In this document: positions 37,489 to 45,920 of the stretch, piece by piece
How positions within the stretch are numbered: position 1 is the stretch's first letter
Layout of the letters: the number at the start of each line of letters is the position of its first letter
Source: Shimazuella alba
GTDB lineage: Bacteria > Bacillota > Bacilli > Thermoactinomycetales > Thermoactinomycetaceae
Direction: 5' to 3'
Length of the DNA stretch: 64,000 nucleotides
NCBI RefSeq assembly: GCF_009831235.1
Contig: NZ_WUUL01000003.1
Location: 1-64,000, forward strand
The notes under the pieces: generated by a model
Seen by the model: only the letters and a program-made list of their open reading frames with translations
Told to the model about the DNA's origin: nothing
Databases searched by the model: none
Position numbers and translations under genes: made by a program

Positions 37489-37770
37489 TTATTCATTCAC
37501 ATTACTTTTTATTAACCATGCTACTTCTGTTAATCCTTGCTTTTGAACATTTTTTGTGTGAGGTTTGGTGAAATGAGTTGTTACAGCTTCTTCGTTTTCC
37601 CAAATCTCCCAAAGCATTATTTTTCGCTCTGATGGTTCAAGAGGAAAAGCATGAAATTTAATACATCCTTCCTCCTTGTTTGTCTCTTCTTCAAGTTTTT
37701 TAAATTCCACCATTATTTCATGAAGGTCTTTATCACTAATAATGTTCAAACATGCAGTTATATAATGCAT
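37489..37770 (-). CDS. Antibiotic biosynthesis monooxygenase (ABM)-fold protein
   Basis: 93 aa from the ATG at 37770 after GAGGG. Small ferredoxin-like fold: YITACLNIISDKDLHEIMVE, EEGCIKFHAFPLEP, and IMLWEIWENEEAVTTHFTKP with the conserved WE and H. Family members include quinol monooxygenases and heme oxygenases; substrate is unknown. It appears intact although it lies in the decayed region. Confidence 0.8.
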   Translation of the reverse strand: MHYITACLNIISDKDLHEIMVEFKKLEEETNKEEGCIKFHAFPLEPSERKIMLWEIWENEEAVTTHFTKPHTKNVQKQGLTEVAWLIKSNVNE

Positions 37771-37828
37771 TGAATTTCCCTCTTTCAAATGATTTTTCTA
37801 TACTTTTCATTATAACGTTTCTTAAAGG

Positions 37829-37966
37829 TCGCCATACCCAAAGAAGAAAAATACACTTTTATAAGCTCTAAATACAACAAACCATCCTTTAGTATGTAGA
37901 ATAATACTCCATGCCAACCATCTTTCAATTGAATCACGTCGCCTTTGTTGAGAATAGGCTTGTCCT
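37829..37966 (-). pseudogene. Degraded copy of the KGD small-gene family
   Basis: The minus frame reads PILNKGDVIQLKDGWHGVLF and then diverges. It matches the start of the intact copies at 41436-41630 and 52852-53034. The start codon is gone (a TAG precedes it) and the C-terminal half is replaced. Confidence 0.55.
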
Positions 37967-38138
37967 ACCGACTCCTGATCAAAAATATTCCAAGATTTGT
38001 CCGGTGACACGAGTGAAATATAGATAATAATGATTAATGTAATAGGGAGATATATTTTTCGTTGTACGAGCTTCTATAGCCGTATAATGAAATTAGCGAT
38101 GCGGAAGTAATTTGTATATATGAAAAATGGGGTATGAT

Positions 38139-38303
38139 ATGTCCATCCTATTAGTTGGTCTTATACTGGTTATAACATCAGCATATGTATTTTTCATTTG
38201 TTATCGATATGGAAATTCAACCTTCGATTCCATAATGATAGTGGTCTTATTCTTTGTTATTCCTATTTTAATATTGGGATCCCTGCTGTATTGGATTTTA
38301 TGA
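38139..38303 (+). CDS. Small two-helix membrane protein
   Basis: 54 aa. Two hydrophobic segments: MSILLVGLILVITSAYVFFI and MIVVLFFVIPILILGSLL, joined by a short polar loop. GGGG lies six bases before the ATG. Such small proteins are frequent in phage accessory regions; function unknown. Confidence 0.5.
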   Translation: MSILLVGLILVITSAYVFFICYRYGNSTFDSIMIVVLFFVIPILILGSLLYWIL

Positions 38304-38463
38304 TATTAGAAAACCCCACCGAGCTGTGTAGTAGGGGTAATCACAATCTATTCTATCAGCTGTTTATCTCACTCCCAGAACTTTCGGTCTACAGTTATGG
38401 CACGGACCCTATCACGGGCCCCATGATTAGCCCTAAAAAGGTTACCATATAAATCATAGATCA

Positions 38464-38655
38464 CTAACTAACAATATTAACGATATTACCTTCTGTATCC
38501 TTAAACGAAGCAAAAACCATTCTAATTTCAGGTATTTCAGTTCTTTCTTTTACTATTACTCCTCCTGATTCCCTTATTTTTTCCTTCATATGATTTATAT
38601 CATCCACTCTTATAACCAGCCTTGGATAGGGCAATTCCTTATTACGTACGACTAA
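38464..38655 (-). pseudogene. VOC-family protein, C-terminal fragment
   Basis: The frame ending at 38464 reads LVIRVDDINHMKEKIRESGG and FASFKDTEGNIVNIVS, the second half of a VOC domain. The N-terminal half is missing; the frame runs into the start of a plus-strand repeat-family gene at 38667. Confidence 0.65.
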
Positions 38656-38666
38656 GGAGCGATTCC

Positions 38667-38886
38667 ATGGAACTGCTAGAGATAAACAATATCTGCTATG
38701 GTAAAGATGGCATTGAATACGAGAATGTATTTTTGCTACAATCGACTCTGTGACCTCTCGCATAATGTGCAGATGTCATTTTGATCATATTTTAGTGGTG
38801 GACGGCTTGCAACGAGTGGTACAGTAATGATCCATAGGCAATTTAGGCTTAACTTTAATCCTGGTCAACAGTTAAGCTTATTTTAA
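38667..38886 (+). pseudogene. MEPFV-family small gene, copy 1 (decayed)
   Basis: Begins ATG seven bases after AAGGAG, reading MELLEINNICYGKDGIEYEN. After one lost base the frame continues as TIDSVTSRIM, and the end reads GTVMIHRQFRLNFNPGQQLS before LF and stop. Copies at 39714 and 47246 share the same start, middle and end. Frameshifts make this copy inactive. Confidence 0.55.
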
Positions 38887-39101
38887 TCATCATTTGACCA
38901 ACGAGCAATAGAAGCATTAGCCCAATGGATCACTTCTTCTAACTTGTTGAGAGATAATGATCTTTCCCTTGAGTTAGGACATTCTGCATCTATTAGGTAA
39001 GCTAACTCTTTTGCTTTTTCTTGAAAAGTAGTATATTTCTCTGGTTGCCCCTCTTTTGGAGCGTGATAGGTGAATCGCTTTTCTAAATCTGGATTACTCA
39101 T
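38883..39101 (-). CDS. Acb2/Tad1-type cyclic-nucleotide sponge (anti-CBASS/anti-Thoeris family)
   Basis: 72 aa. RFTYHAPKEGQPEKYTTFQE, then KAKELAYLID, ECPNSRERSLSLNKLEEVIH and WANASIAR match the pattern I know for the Acb2/Tad1 hairpin domain, a small phage protein that forms hexamers and binds the signal nucleotides of CBASS and Thoeris defence. The YH-P-GQPEKY start and the SRE(R/K)S-L-KLEE-WANA-IAR end are both intact. Its stop overlaps the stop of the convergent repeat-family remnant by a few bases. The gene supports a phage origin for the region. Activity is inferred. Confidence 0.8.
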   Translation of the reverse strand: MSNPDLEKRFTYHAPKEGQPEKYTTFQEKAKELAYLIDAECPNSRERSLSLNKLEEVIHWANASIARWSNDD

Positions 39102-39298
39102 TATTCCATTCTAGGGGGTAGTTCATGTAACAAAGTTGCTGCTCTAGGCAGTTAGATAAATTTCATTTATTGTAATCCTCATTCCTCCTTTTCGGGAGAT
39201 ATGCAAAAATAGACAAATGTGATGGAAGTGATAAGTTGGGATTAGTTATTATGCCTTTACAGAAGCGGCACCTTATTTCTCGGATCGTTCACATGCCA

Positions 39299-39553
39299 CT
39301 ATTTGGAGCCATTATAGTAACAATCCCCGAGTTCATGACCAACCATGATGACACCTTTTTTGTTCAAGTCTACTAAAACACAGCGACTATTATCCTCATC
39401 TAAAAATGCCTGTGCCTGTGCCTCGTTTTCTTCTTTTGATACATATTGATACGTGATTTCCCGTGCTTCCTCTTCTGTTTCTGCTACTACTGTCACAGTA
39501 ATAATTTGATCCTAATAAGCTTGATTTCGTTCTAGAACATATAAGTTATTCAT
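39299..39553 (-). pseudogene. Small gene interrupted by an in-frame TAG
   Basis: The ATG at 39553 follows GAAAGAAGGGG. The frame reads MNNLYVLERNQAY, then TAG (39514-39512), then continues to 39299 with VTVVAETEEEAREITYQYVS and GVIMVGHELGDCYY. Without the stop the product would have 84 codons. All other codons look intact, so the change is recent or read through. Family not recognised. Confidence 0.5.
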
Positions 39554-39713
39554 GGTAATAGCCCCTTCTTTCACTCATTATCTTGAAGATGCCTCCATCA
39601 AGCATTAGACAAAATATTACAATTGTTAATGTTGTTTAGCAATCAGATATATTGTGTCTAATATATGTCTAAATGTACAATTTTCCCAAAATGATACGAC
39701 TAAAAGCGATTAA

Positions 39714-39961
39714 ATGGAACCGCTGATGATATAAAACGGATATCTTGCATGGCAAATGAAAGACCGTATGCTGGTGTATCCGCTCGGATCGATCCAAAAC
39801 AACTCGAAATGTACACAAGTATCCTTTGCTCGTACTATGAGCATTGGCGGCTTGCAGTTCGGAGATATAGTGATAACGCATAAACAATTTCAGTTACATT
39901 TAGATCCTAGTCTGCAGTTAAGTTTGCGATTGAAATTATTAGCTAAATTGGGGTGTGTGTA
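39714..39961 (+). pseudogene. MEPFV-family small gene, copy 2 (decayed)
   Basis: Starts ATGGAACCG; the inner part carries SARID and the end reads VITHKQFQLHLDPSLQLSL, parallel to the copies at 38667 and 47246. An early stop and frameshifts disable it. Confidence 0.5.
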
Positions 39962-40173
39962 AATTAGAACTCTTTATTTCTCTAGGTTTTTCTATAACTT
40001 TATATCAAACTTTTTTTCGAATACTCTGTTTATACGCTATACCTCAAGGGTAGCTTTTTTGCTTATCTCTGATATACTAAAATCTAATCTCATTAGCTTT
40101 GCAACAAAAGCATATGCTACATGGCAAAAACCATGAGTCAAAATGACTATGAGTCTAAGGAAGGGTCACGAGA

Positions 40174-40407
40174 ATGTCTAAAGAAATCGAGACTCCTGCT
40201 GGGATGTACATCGGTTTTGCTGCCATGCGCGCAATGAATGAATGGCCGTCGAACCATGAGGGAGCAATCACAGCCTTCCTTGAAGACCTTGGGAAACACC
40301 CGAAAACTAAGCATCTTGTCGATGCTGCCCGTAAGAAACTCTCACCCTTGGTAAATGATAGGAAAGCTCTTCGGCAGGCTATGAACGATTACGAGAATAG
40401 GCTGTAA
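40174..40407 (+). CDS. GC-rich orphan gene, unknown function
   Basis: 77 aa. AAGGAAGGG precedes the ATG. Predicted helical: AAMRAMNEWPSNHEGAITAF and HLVDAARKKLSPLVNDRKAL. No known motif. Codon use is GC-rich, unlike the spacers. A perfect 12-bp hairpin lies 15 bases after the stop. It sits directly against the truncated end of an integrase pseudogene, so it may have been inserted there. Confidence 0.65.
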   Translation: MSKEIETPAGMYIGFAAMRAMNEWPSNHEGAITAFLEDLGKHPKTKHLVDAARKKLSPLVNDRKALRQAMNDYENRL

Positions 40408-40422
40408 ACTCTCATCCGTCCT

Positions 40423-40458
40423 TGTCCGACACTCACCCTCACAAAAGAGTGTCGGACA
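40423..40458 (+). terminator. Perfect 12-bp GC-rich hairpin
   Basis: TGTCCGACACTC pairs with GAGTGTCGGACA behind the gene at 40174. Confidence 0.65.
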
Positions 40459-40469
40459 CCATCGCTTCA

Positions 40470-40962
40470 TATTCACATCATCCAAGTTCAAAGCAGCCAC
40501 TTCTGATTTCCGTAATCCAGCTTGTAATAGTAATTAGATCACCGCTAAATCACGGTGTGGCTTCCATTTGTGACTAGCAGATTTTTGTTTTTTCTTTCAA
40601 TACATCCAACAAACAAGATTGTTCCCTTCTGGTTAACCACCGTGGAGTTAGTTGCAAAGTAGAGATGAATTTCATTTTTATTTTACGCATGGGATCGGTT
40701 TGTACTCGATCTGTTTCACTAGAAAGTCCATAAATTATGAATGCAGCTACTTTTTTATTAACAGTAGTTGGTTTTGCAAATGGTTTACAATAACTACGAT
40801 AATCTTGTAAATCTCTGGAACTAATCTCTTTTGGATTAAATTTCTCGCGTCTACGGTTTCTCGGTACCACGCCATCAAATTGTGAAGGATAGCTTACGAA
40901 CGAATAGTTCCTTGTAAGCGACCATCCTCTAACAACCCGTTCTTAACTTCTTCTAAGTACAT
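40470..40962 (-). pseudogene. Tyrosine recombinase (integrase) pseudogene
   Basis: From the ATG at 40962 the frames read MYLEEVKNGLLEDGRLQGTI, then EISSRDLQDYRSY, KPTTVNKKVAAF, STLQLTPRWLTRREQS and finally LLLQAGLRKSEVAALNLDDV. These are the core-binding domain and the first catalytic Arg region of a phage/transposon tyrosine recombinase. There are at least two internal stops or shifts, and the catalytic C-terminal half is gone at 40470 where the hairpin of the next gene begins. Confidence 0.75.
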
Positions 40963-41212
40963 GAAAAACCCTCGCTTTGAATCAAATATATTCTCGAAAC
41001 AATTCACAATAGTTTTCATATACATATTTCTGAAAATATCCATTCTTGGTACTCTTCCTCGCCTCTAAAGTATACCTTGTGACATATTAAAAAATACCAA
41101 CCCCTTTAATTAGTCGCTTTTTTCCCCATTGATCCACCTATCAAACTTTGTTATCTCTACATAAGAAGATTGCTCCTATCCGGTTGAGCGATCCTGAATC
41201 CTAGAATGTGGA

Positions 41213-41422
41213 ATGATGACAAAGAGTGACGATTTTCCCACTGGTGACCCCAGCTACACTTCTCCGGAAGGTATCAAGTGCTGGTTTCGTGGGCTGACAA
41301 CTTATCAGGAATTTCCTGCACCTGATGGACGACGATTCAAGCGTGTACAAGCACCAAGGGAAAAGAAGATCTATGTGACTGACCTGCAGACCGGTTTGAC
41401 CACGATCGATGAAGAGGAATAA
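41213..41422 (+). CDS. GC-rich orphan gene, unknown function
   Basis: 69 aa (or 68 from the second ATG). Contains SPEGIKCWFRGLTTYQEFPA and REKKIYVTDLQTGLTTIDEE, consistent with a small beta-rich fold. GC-rich codons in AT-rich surroundings. No convincing hairpin follows; its stop lies 14 bases from the stop of the convergent KGD gene. Confidence 0.55.
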   Translation: MMTKSDDFPTGDPSYTSPEGIKCWFRGLTTYQEFPAPDGRRFKRVQAPREKKIYVTDLQTGLTTIDEEE

Positions 41423-41435
41423 TCTCTTCCCTGTT

Positions 41436-41630
41436 CTAAGGTTCATGGACCCAGTTACGAATGTCGTGACTAGGTCCACCTACTTTCACCTCCTCAAACC
41501 TCACAAGCTCATGATAATCATCTCGACAGATAAACTGATAATGCTTAATCCTACGATTGAAGTAGAATACAACTCCGTGCCGACCATCTTTCAATTTAAT
41601 TGTGTCGCCTTTTCTGAGAATTGAAACCAT
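41436..41630 (-). CDS. KGD-family small protein, copy A
   Basis: 64 aa. ATG nine bases after AGGAG. The core reads ILRKGDTIKLKDGRHGVVFY, then FNRRIKHYQFICRDDYHELV, a compact beta-rich pattern reminiscent of SH3/KOW-like domains. A near-identical gene lies at 52852-53034 and a wrecked one at 37829-37966. Function unknown; conservation between copies suggests a real protein. Confidence 0.65.
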   Translation of the reverse strand: MVSILRKGDTIKLKDGRHGVVFYFNRRIKHYQFICRDDYHELVRFEEVKVGGPSHDIRNWVHEP

Positions 41631-41825
41631 TCGATTATTCTCCTGTATGTAAAATATCTAATATACGCCGTTTTGATCGGTTTTATGACACATGGTAATC
41701 TGTCTGTATATAAGGTATAAAAATCAGTATATGATGCCGTTTCTTCGAAATACGATAGATAAAGAAAAACACGATCAAATGACCGTGTTTTGATAATAAA
41801 AAACCATATCGATTAACTAAATGCG

Positions 41826-41866
41826 TGCAGACTATTGATGATAACAGAATAGTCATCAATAGTCTG
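41826..41866 (-). terminator. Perfect 15-bp hairpin
   Basis: GCAGACTATTGATGA pairs with TCATCAATAGTCTGC. It lies downstream of the pseudogene at 41887-42036, the same layout as behind the GC-rich genes. Confidence 0.55.
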
Positions 41867-41886
41867 CATTGAATCAGCACATATTA

Positions 41887-42036
41887 CTACACCCAATCTC
41901 GCTTGAAGAGATCCCAGAAAGCCGTGTACATCTTCTTATCAGCGCTATCGACTTCTTATATAGTCTGTGCTGCATGAAGATCCACGGTCAAACGTTGGTT
42001 GAGTTCAGAAGTTGCAACCCAGAAATCAGCTGACGG
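41887..42036 (-). pseudogene. Remnant of a GC-rich type gene
   Basis: The minus frame reads ADFWVATSELNQRLTVDLHA, a TAA, then ADKKMYTAFWDLFKRDWV and stop. Codons resemble the GC-rich orphan genes, and a perfect hairpin follows. The start is not found. Confidence 0.4.
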
Positions 42037-42204
42037 AACTTTATTGACGGATCTGCTGTGCAGACCTCATTCACTGGAGGAGTGTGACTGCTTCTGTCTT
42101 TCGCTTGTCGGGGTTTGGGTTGTAAACTTGTTTTGGTTTTGTATGTATTATAAAGTGGGAACTCTGTTGATTAGATTACATATCTTCTATTCGCTTACCA
42201 TTCT

Positions 42205-42532
42205 TCTTTGTACCCTCTTTCCAGATGAAATACAAATAGGGTGATGCAATTCATGATTGGATCATCAACTGGGGCTGCCGAGGCATTAGATCGAAAGAGC
42301 AAATCAAGGTGGAAGAGAAGTTACGAATTAATTATGATAGAAAACTAGAAGAACGAATAAAGCTAAAAATAAGATACTACGATATAATGAACCTACTGTT
42401 ATTCTCACGATCAGTATAATGACATAAACTTAGATCGCACATTTTCTGAGAAAATACAAAAGAGAGATGAATCCTAATTCTCATGCACAGTTAAACAGAA
42501 TCAGAAAACAAGTTGACCTCCTCTCTGTTTGA
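42205..42532 (+). pseudogene. HPNSxAQL-family gene remnant, copy A
   Basis: Scrambled frames read IHDWIIN, a Lys/Glu-rich middle, and then an intact C-terminus YKREMNPNSHAQLNRIRKQV before DLLSV and stop. The same order is seen at 53555-54030. The C-terminal motif resembles short phage proteins with (G/R)xxPNSLANL motifs. Internal frameshifts make it inactive. Confidence 0.45.
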
Positions 42533-42609
42533 CTATTTAGTAGTTAAAAAATTGGATTCTTCTTATAAAGATTGCATGGATAAAAACAAATATTAAAGAG
42601 GTATGTAAA

Positions 42610-42741
42610 ATGAAGTTGTTTTATGGAATTATTGTCGCCATTTTCATTGCTGGTATGATTGTCTATTCTGTTTATATGGATCAATGTAAGATAAAGACAG
42701 GAAAAGGAGATTATATCCCCTGTGGATACGACAATAAATAA
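42610..42741 (+). CDS. Small single-pass membrane protein with two Cys
   Basis: 43 aa. GAGG lies eight bases before the ATG. One hydrophobic segment (LFYGIIVAIFIAGMIVYSVY) is followed by an outward tail DQCKIKTGKGDYIPCGYDNK whose two Cys could form a disulfide. Function unknown. Confidence 0.5.
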   Translation: MKLFYGIIVAIFIAGMIVYSVYMDQCKIKTGKGDYIPCGYDNK

Positions 42742-42839
42742 AAATAGCATACATAGATTTAAATAACACATTCAACTTTAATCAGTGACAAGCTAAACCC
42801 CCTTAGACACTAGAAACGTTCCATATAAGTCGGTCTCTG

Positions 42840-43062
42840 AACACGAAAGGATGTCCTTACGACAATGAATGCCGCCGCGAAAGCTACCTTCAAAATTATT
42901 AAAACGGAGATTGTACCAGAAGTCTTTGACAATCTAAAACAGCTTACGATCGAATTTCGTGACTATGTGAACTGGTTCAATAAATTCCGTATTCACGGGA
43001 ACATCGGGATATGTGAGTCCAGAGGAGTACCAACAATCACACCTTAAAAAAGTTGGCTAGTT
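42840..43062 (+). pseudogene. IS3-family (IS150 group) transposase OrfB fragment
   Basis: KGCPYDN-like codons precede AAAKATFKIIKTEIV, VFDNLKQLTIEFRDYVNWFN and KFRIHGNIG, the C-terminal end of IS150-type transposases. Frameshifts occur at both ends. The rest of the element is absent. Confidence 0.7.
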
Positions 43063-43131
43063 TGGCGTTGACAATCTATCTCCAACAAAAATAAGAGGGT
43101 ATTTTTATCATCAAATTTATTATAATCGTGT

Positions 43132-43164
43132 CCTCCAGAGACACTGCTAATGCAGCTCTGGGGG
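43132..43164 (-). terminator. GC-rich hairpin
   Basis: CTCCAGAG pairs with CTCTGGGG, immediately downstream of the minus-strand gene at 43173. Confidence 0.5.
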
Positions 43165-43172
43165 CATTGGAG

Positions 43173-43583
43173 TTAGGAATTCATGAACTTTGGACGCTGA
43201 AGCTTAAGAACGTTAAAAATCCTGCCTTGATCATCGATCTCAAACATCAGCCTCTTTCCAGCATACTTCCCAGAACTCGGGTAGATGTCGATGACATAAA
43301 ACCCGTTCTCCCCCGGGTTCACGTCACTCCGACGACAACCCAGATTTCGATACTTGCCTGTATATGTCTCCCCATCATGGATAATCCGGAATTCAGACTC
43401 CACATTAACCGCGAAATATGAGCTTGCCGTGTGTGACTCCGGTTGCGGATTCTCACATTTGATCCATCCTTGGTTGTGATCCAGGGTGAACTTTTTCTGA
43501 GCGGAGTCAATCCTACCAGGGAGTCCCTTACCCATTTCTCTTCTCGAATGTGTGTTGTAGCAGAAACAATTATATCTTGCCAT
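43173..43583 (-). CDS. GC-rich orphan gene, unknown function
   Basis: 136 aa from the ATG at 43583; an internal ATG at MGKGLPGRID after GAGAAGAGA is an alternative start. Beta-rich, with YFAVNVESEFRIIHDGETY, FYVIDIYPSSGKYAGKRLMF and EIDDQGRIFNVLKL. No catalytic motif seen. GC-rich codons, own hairpin eight bases behind the stop. Confidence 0.6.
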   Translation of the reverse strand: MARYNCFCYNTHSRREMGKGLPGRIDSAQKKFTLDHNQGWIKCENPQPESHTASSYFAVNVESEFRIIHDGETYTGKYRNLGCRRSDVNPGENGFYVIDIYPSSGKYAGKRLMFEIDDQGRIFNVLKLQRPKFMNS

Positions 43584-43671
43584 CAACCATTCATCTTAGC
43601 TAGTCCTCTAACGTAGGGGTCACAGAACTATTCAACGTAAAGTGTGCATTACTATGCAATCTTTCTAAACT

Positions 43672-43731
43672 TTCAAGTCAGTTTAAAACAGAATCAAAAA
43701 ACAAGTCCCTCTTCCCTCTCTAAAAAGTAAA
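43672..43731 (+). repeat. HPNSxAQL-family tail repeat
   Basis: The plus frame reads VSLKQNQKTSPSSLSKK and stop, matching the 3' end of the remnants near 42500, 44350 and 54020. A similar scrap lies at 54624-54664. Confidence 0.4.
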
Positions 43732-43786
43732 AAGTCCCTTTCATAAAAAGAAAAGGGATATATCTATTTCATAATTTATTTTCGCC

Positions 43787-43815
43787 GGGTCGGCTCTGAT
43801 ATGTAGAGCCGACCC
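43787..43815 (-). terminator. Perfect 11-bp GC-rich hairpin
   Basis: GGGTCGGCTCT pairs with AGAGCCGACCC, 51 bases behind the gene at 43866. Confidence 0.6.
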
Positions 43816-43865
43816 CATCCCTCACGATGGAGAAATGTTGATGTATGCTGTCAGACCTCGACTTG

Positions 43866-44111
43866 TTACTCGGGATTCAATCCCAGCCACTTGTAGACCT
43901 TCTTCCGGTCTTCGAGAGAGATCCTGTGCCCCTGGGACTCGAAAGACTCAAGCGCCTCCTCGAGCTCACTGGATGTCACACCATGGGGGATCGAGTTCCT
44001 CAGGATGTCGTCAGACATTCCACTGTTCCCCTGCAGGTAGAGCTTAACGTTCATCGCGATGAGAAACGTCCTGCCGTTATCCTTGACCCAATCGAGAAGA
44101 TCGTCGTTCAT
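43866..44111 (-). CDS. GC-rich orphan gene, unknown function
   Basis: 81 aa. AGAAGGGA precedes the ATG. Largely helical: MNDDLLDWVKDNGRTFLIAM, SSELEEALESFESQGHRISL and EDRKKVYKWLGLNPE. Most codons end in G or C. A consensus sigma-A promoter lies 37 bases upstream (44148-44176), and a perfect hairpin follows. This makes it the clearest case of an independent one-gene cassette in the island. Confidence 0.7.
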   Translation of the reverse strand: MNDDLLDWVKDNGRTFLIAMNVKLYLQGNSGMSDDILRNSIPHGVTSSELEEALESFESQGHRISLEDRKKVYKWLGLNPE

Positions 44112-44147
44112 TTGAAGTCCCTTCTAGAGGATTTGACAGGTATCTTT

Positions 44148-44176
44148 ATTATAAATAGAATAATCACACTTGTAAA
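44148..44176 (-). promoter_or_regulatory. Sigma-A promoter of the 43866 gene
   Basis: On the minus strand: TTTACA (44176-44171), 17-base spacer, TATAAT (44153-44148). Confidence 0.65.
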
Positions 44177-44279
44177 TTACATCAGTTAAATATCAATAGC
44201 ACTGACAAAGAATGTATGGAACCATATTCACGCAAATATATGTCAACATTTATGCAGTTGGTAAAAATAAAGAGACGGA

Positions 44280-44400
44280 CCGTACTTTTTTACCCAGCCA
44301 CATTATAAAAGAGGGATCCACCCTAATTCCCAAGCACAGTTGAAACCAAAATCGAGAAACAAGCTAACCCCCTCTCCCCTACTCTACAAGGATGACCAAA
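44280..44400 (+). pseudogene. HPNSxAQL-family gene remnant, copy C
   Basis: The plus frame reads YKRGIHPNSQAQLKPKSRNK and continues without order. Only the 3' third of the family gene is left. Confidence 0.45.
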
Positions 44401-44454
44401 TCCACCATCAGCAGCAACTCATTTAAAACTATTACAGAATAGTTACCGTTGTGT

Positions 44455-44620
44455 AGCAGCGATTGACGAAGAAATAAATCAGTAGTTGGACTTATCAATG
44501 CAGTGAGCGATGGAGTTTTATCTGCATATATACCTTTGTTGGGGGTTTTACCAGCATATCAAAATCAAGGCATTGGAAAGATACTAGTGGAGTCACTCCT
44601 TAAGAACGGCATTGTCATTC
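44455..44620 (+). pseudogene. GNAT acetyltransferase fragment
   Basis: LLGVLPAYQNQGIGKILVES is the acetyl-CoA binding core of a GNAT enzyme; the preceding part (VVGLINAVSDGVLSAYIP) fits strand beta-4. Both ends are missing and a stop interrupts the upstream part. Confidence 0.6.
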
Positions 44621-44704
44621 ATCTTTTCATTTTTTCGTTTAATAATACTGAAAGGTATATTCCCAATATATTAAAATTAAAGTGTTTCATTTACATAATA
44701 TAAA

Positions 44705-44953
44705 AGTATTTCTATTGTTTCCTCCGCTGTTGCTTTTGCTTGTTCTCTCATTCCAGCTATAAATAACAATTGGAACGATCTTGCATCTTATGCTAAGGTT
44801 TCCGGCGGCGATGGAGTCGGAGTGTATGAGCACATCAACTACTAAGGTCGAAAATGGAAATTTAATCCAATAAAATACTCTGATTTCACCAAGAAAAAGC
44901 TAAGCAATAATAGATTATGGAACGATGTAGTTTCCTCACTCCGTATCAGATAA
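44705..44953 (+). pseudogene. Beta/gamma-crystallin-like secreted protein, broken
   Basis: The frame opens with a signal-peptide-like SISIVSSAVAFACSLIPA without start codon. It continues to GVYEHINY, then TAA, then GRKWKFNPIKYSDFT and WNDVVSSLRI. YEHINYxGRKWxF and the (N/D)DxVSSIR end are hallmarks of the beta/gamma-crystallin fold. Lost start plus in-frame stop make it a pseudogene. Confidence 0.5.
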
Positions 44954-45176
44954 ATAACAATAACAAGCCACATTGACCTCTATGTACTAAGAGATCATGT
45001 GGTTTGTTTATGACAGAGTTCGCGTTCTAGTCCACAGGGTTATTTCAATTTTTTTGGTAAAATTACGACAAAAACAAGCTTCGCTACCTCCACTCCAACT
45101 TAGATCACCTATTTTCCAATAGTTAAAATAATGTTAAAATTTAGTTTGTAAGGTTCCCAACAATGAAAGGAGCATC

Positions 45177-45293
45177 ATGCCTCCAGGTAGGACACTTATT
45201 TGCAGAAACTGTGGGAGAATTCCACTCTTCACTATCTTCTGCGAGAGGTGTCGATTATGTATCAAATGTTGTAAGGGACACCGCTTTAAATGA
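45177..45293 (+). CDS. Cys-rich 38-residue mini zinc-binding protein
   Basis: 38 aa. AAAGGAG lies three to six bases before the ATG. Seven Cys in 38 residues: ICRNCGRI, then FCERCRLCIKCCKGH. The pattern CxxC-x9-CxxCxxCxxCC predicts metal binding (zinc or iron-sulfur). A related Cys pattern ends the gene at 45921-46121. Too short for standard annotation. Confidence 0.55.
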   Translation: MPPGRTLICRNCGRIPLFTIFCERCRLCIKCCKGHRFK

Positions 45294-45552
45294 GCAGTTC
45301 TGACAAATCTAATAAACGCTATCAAGTCATGATTGATGTCGAACTGTTCATCCTGGATGATTTGCTAGACAGTTGTTAATCCTGCTAGCAAGTGGAGCTC
45401 TCCTGATCGCTGACAGCCTGTTAGCGTTCTAAATCTCCAGTCCAGTACCCCTCACTCTTGGAAGAGTGAGGGGTACCTAATTTTTGATGGTTAATAAGAC
45501 AATTCTTATTCTAGTCCGTCAGATAGATTCCATTATATGGTTCCATTGTCCC

Positions 45553-45762
45553 TCAGTCGTTGGATGCTGGTTTGTCATTGAAGTAATCATTATCTACTTC
45601 TTGGTAATATTCATCTGCATTTTTAAACAGTTCTGGTTCGAAATTGTGTCTTTTTAACAAATCATAAACTTTCTGTCCATTTGCATTTGCTATCTTTTTC
45701 CATTCATTAATGTTAAATTTGAATCCCTTAGTGTATCGATTCTGCATATTGTATACAACCAT
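45553..45762 (-). CDS. Hypothetical small protein
   Basis: 69 aa (alternative start at the second Met). Helical and charged, with WKKIANANGQKVYDLLKRHN and an acidic C-terminus. Ribosome binding site weak. AT-rich codon use like the host. Unknown function. Confidence 0.5.
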   Translation of the reverse strand: MVVYNMQNRYTKGFKFNINEWKKIANANGQKVYDLLKRHNFEPELFKNADEYYQEVDNDYFNDKPASND

Positions 45763-45856
45763 TTTGAGTATTGGAATCCTGTCACTCTCTCCTATATGTA
45801 AAATAAAGAGCCATCCAATGGATGACTCTCGTTTATATGTTTTTCTTTTTAACGAC

Positions 45857-45897
45857 TGACCGACCGAACCTATCCAAAGAATAGATTCAGTCGGTCA
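45857..45897 (-). terminator. GC-rich hairpin
   Basis: TGACCGAC pairs with GTCGGTCA, extended inside by further complementary bases, 23 bases behind the gene at 45921. Confidence 0.55.
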
Positions 45898-45920
45898 TTA
45901 GCTCCACTAGGAACTAGGGG

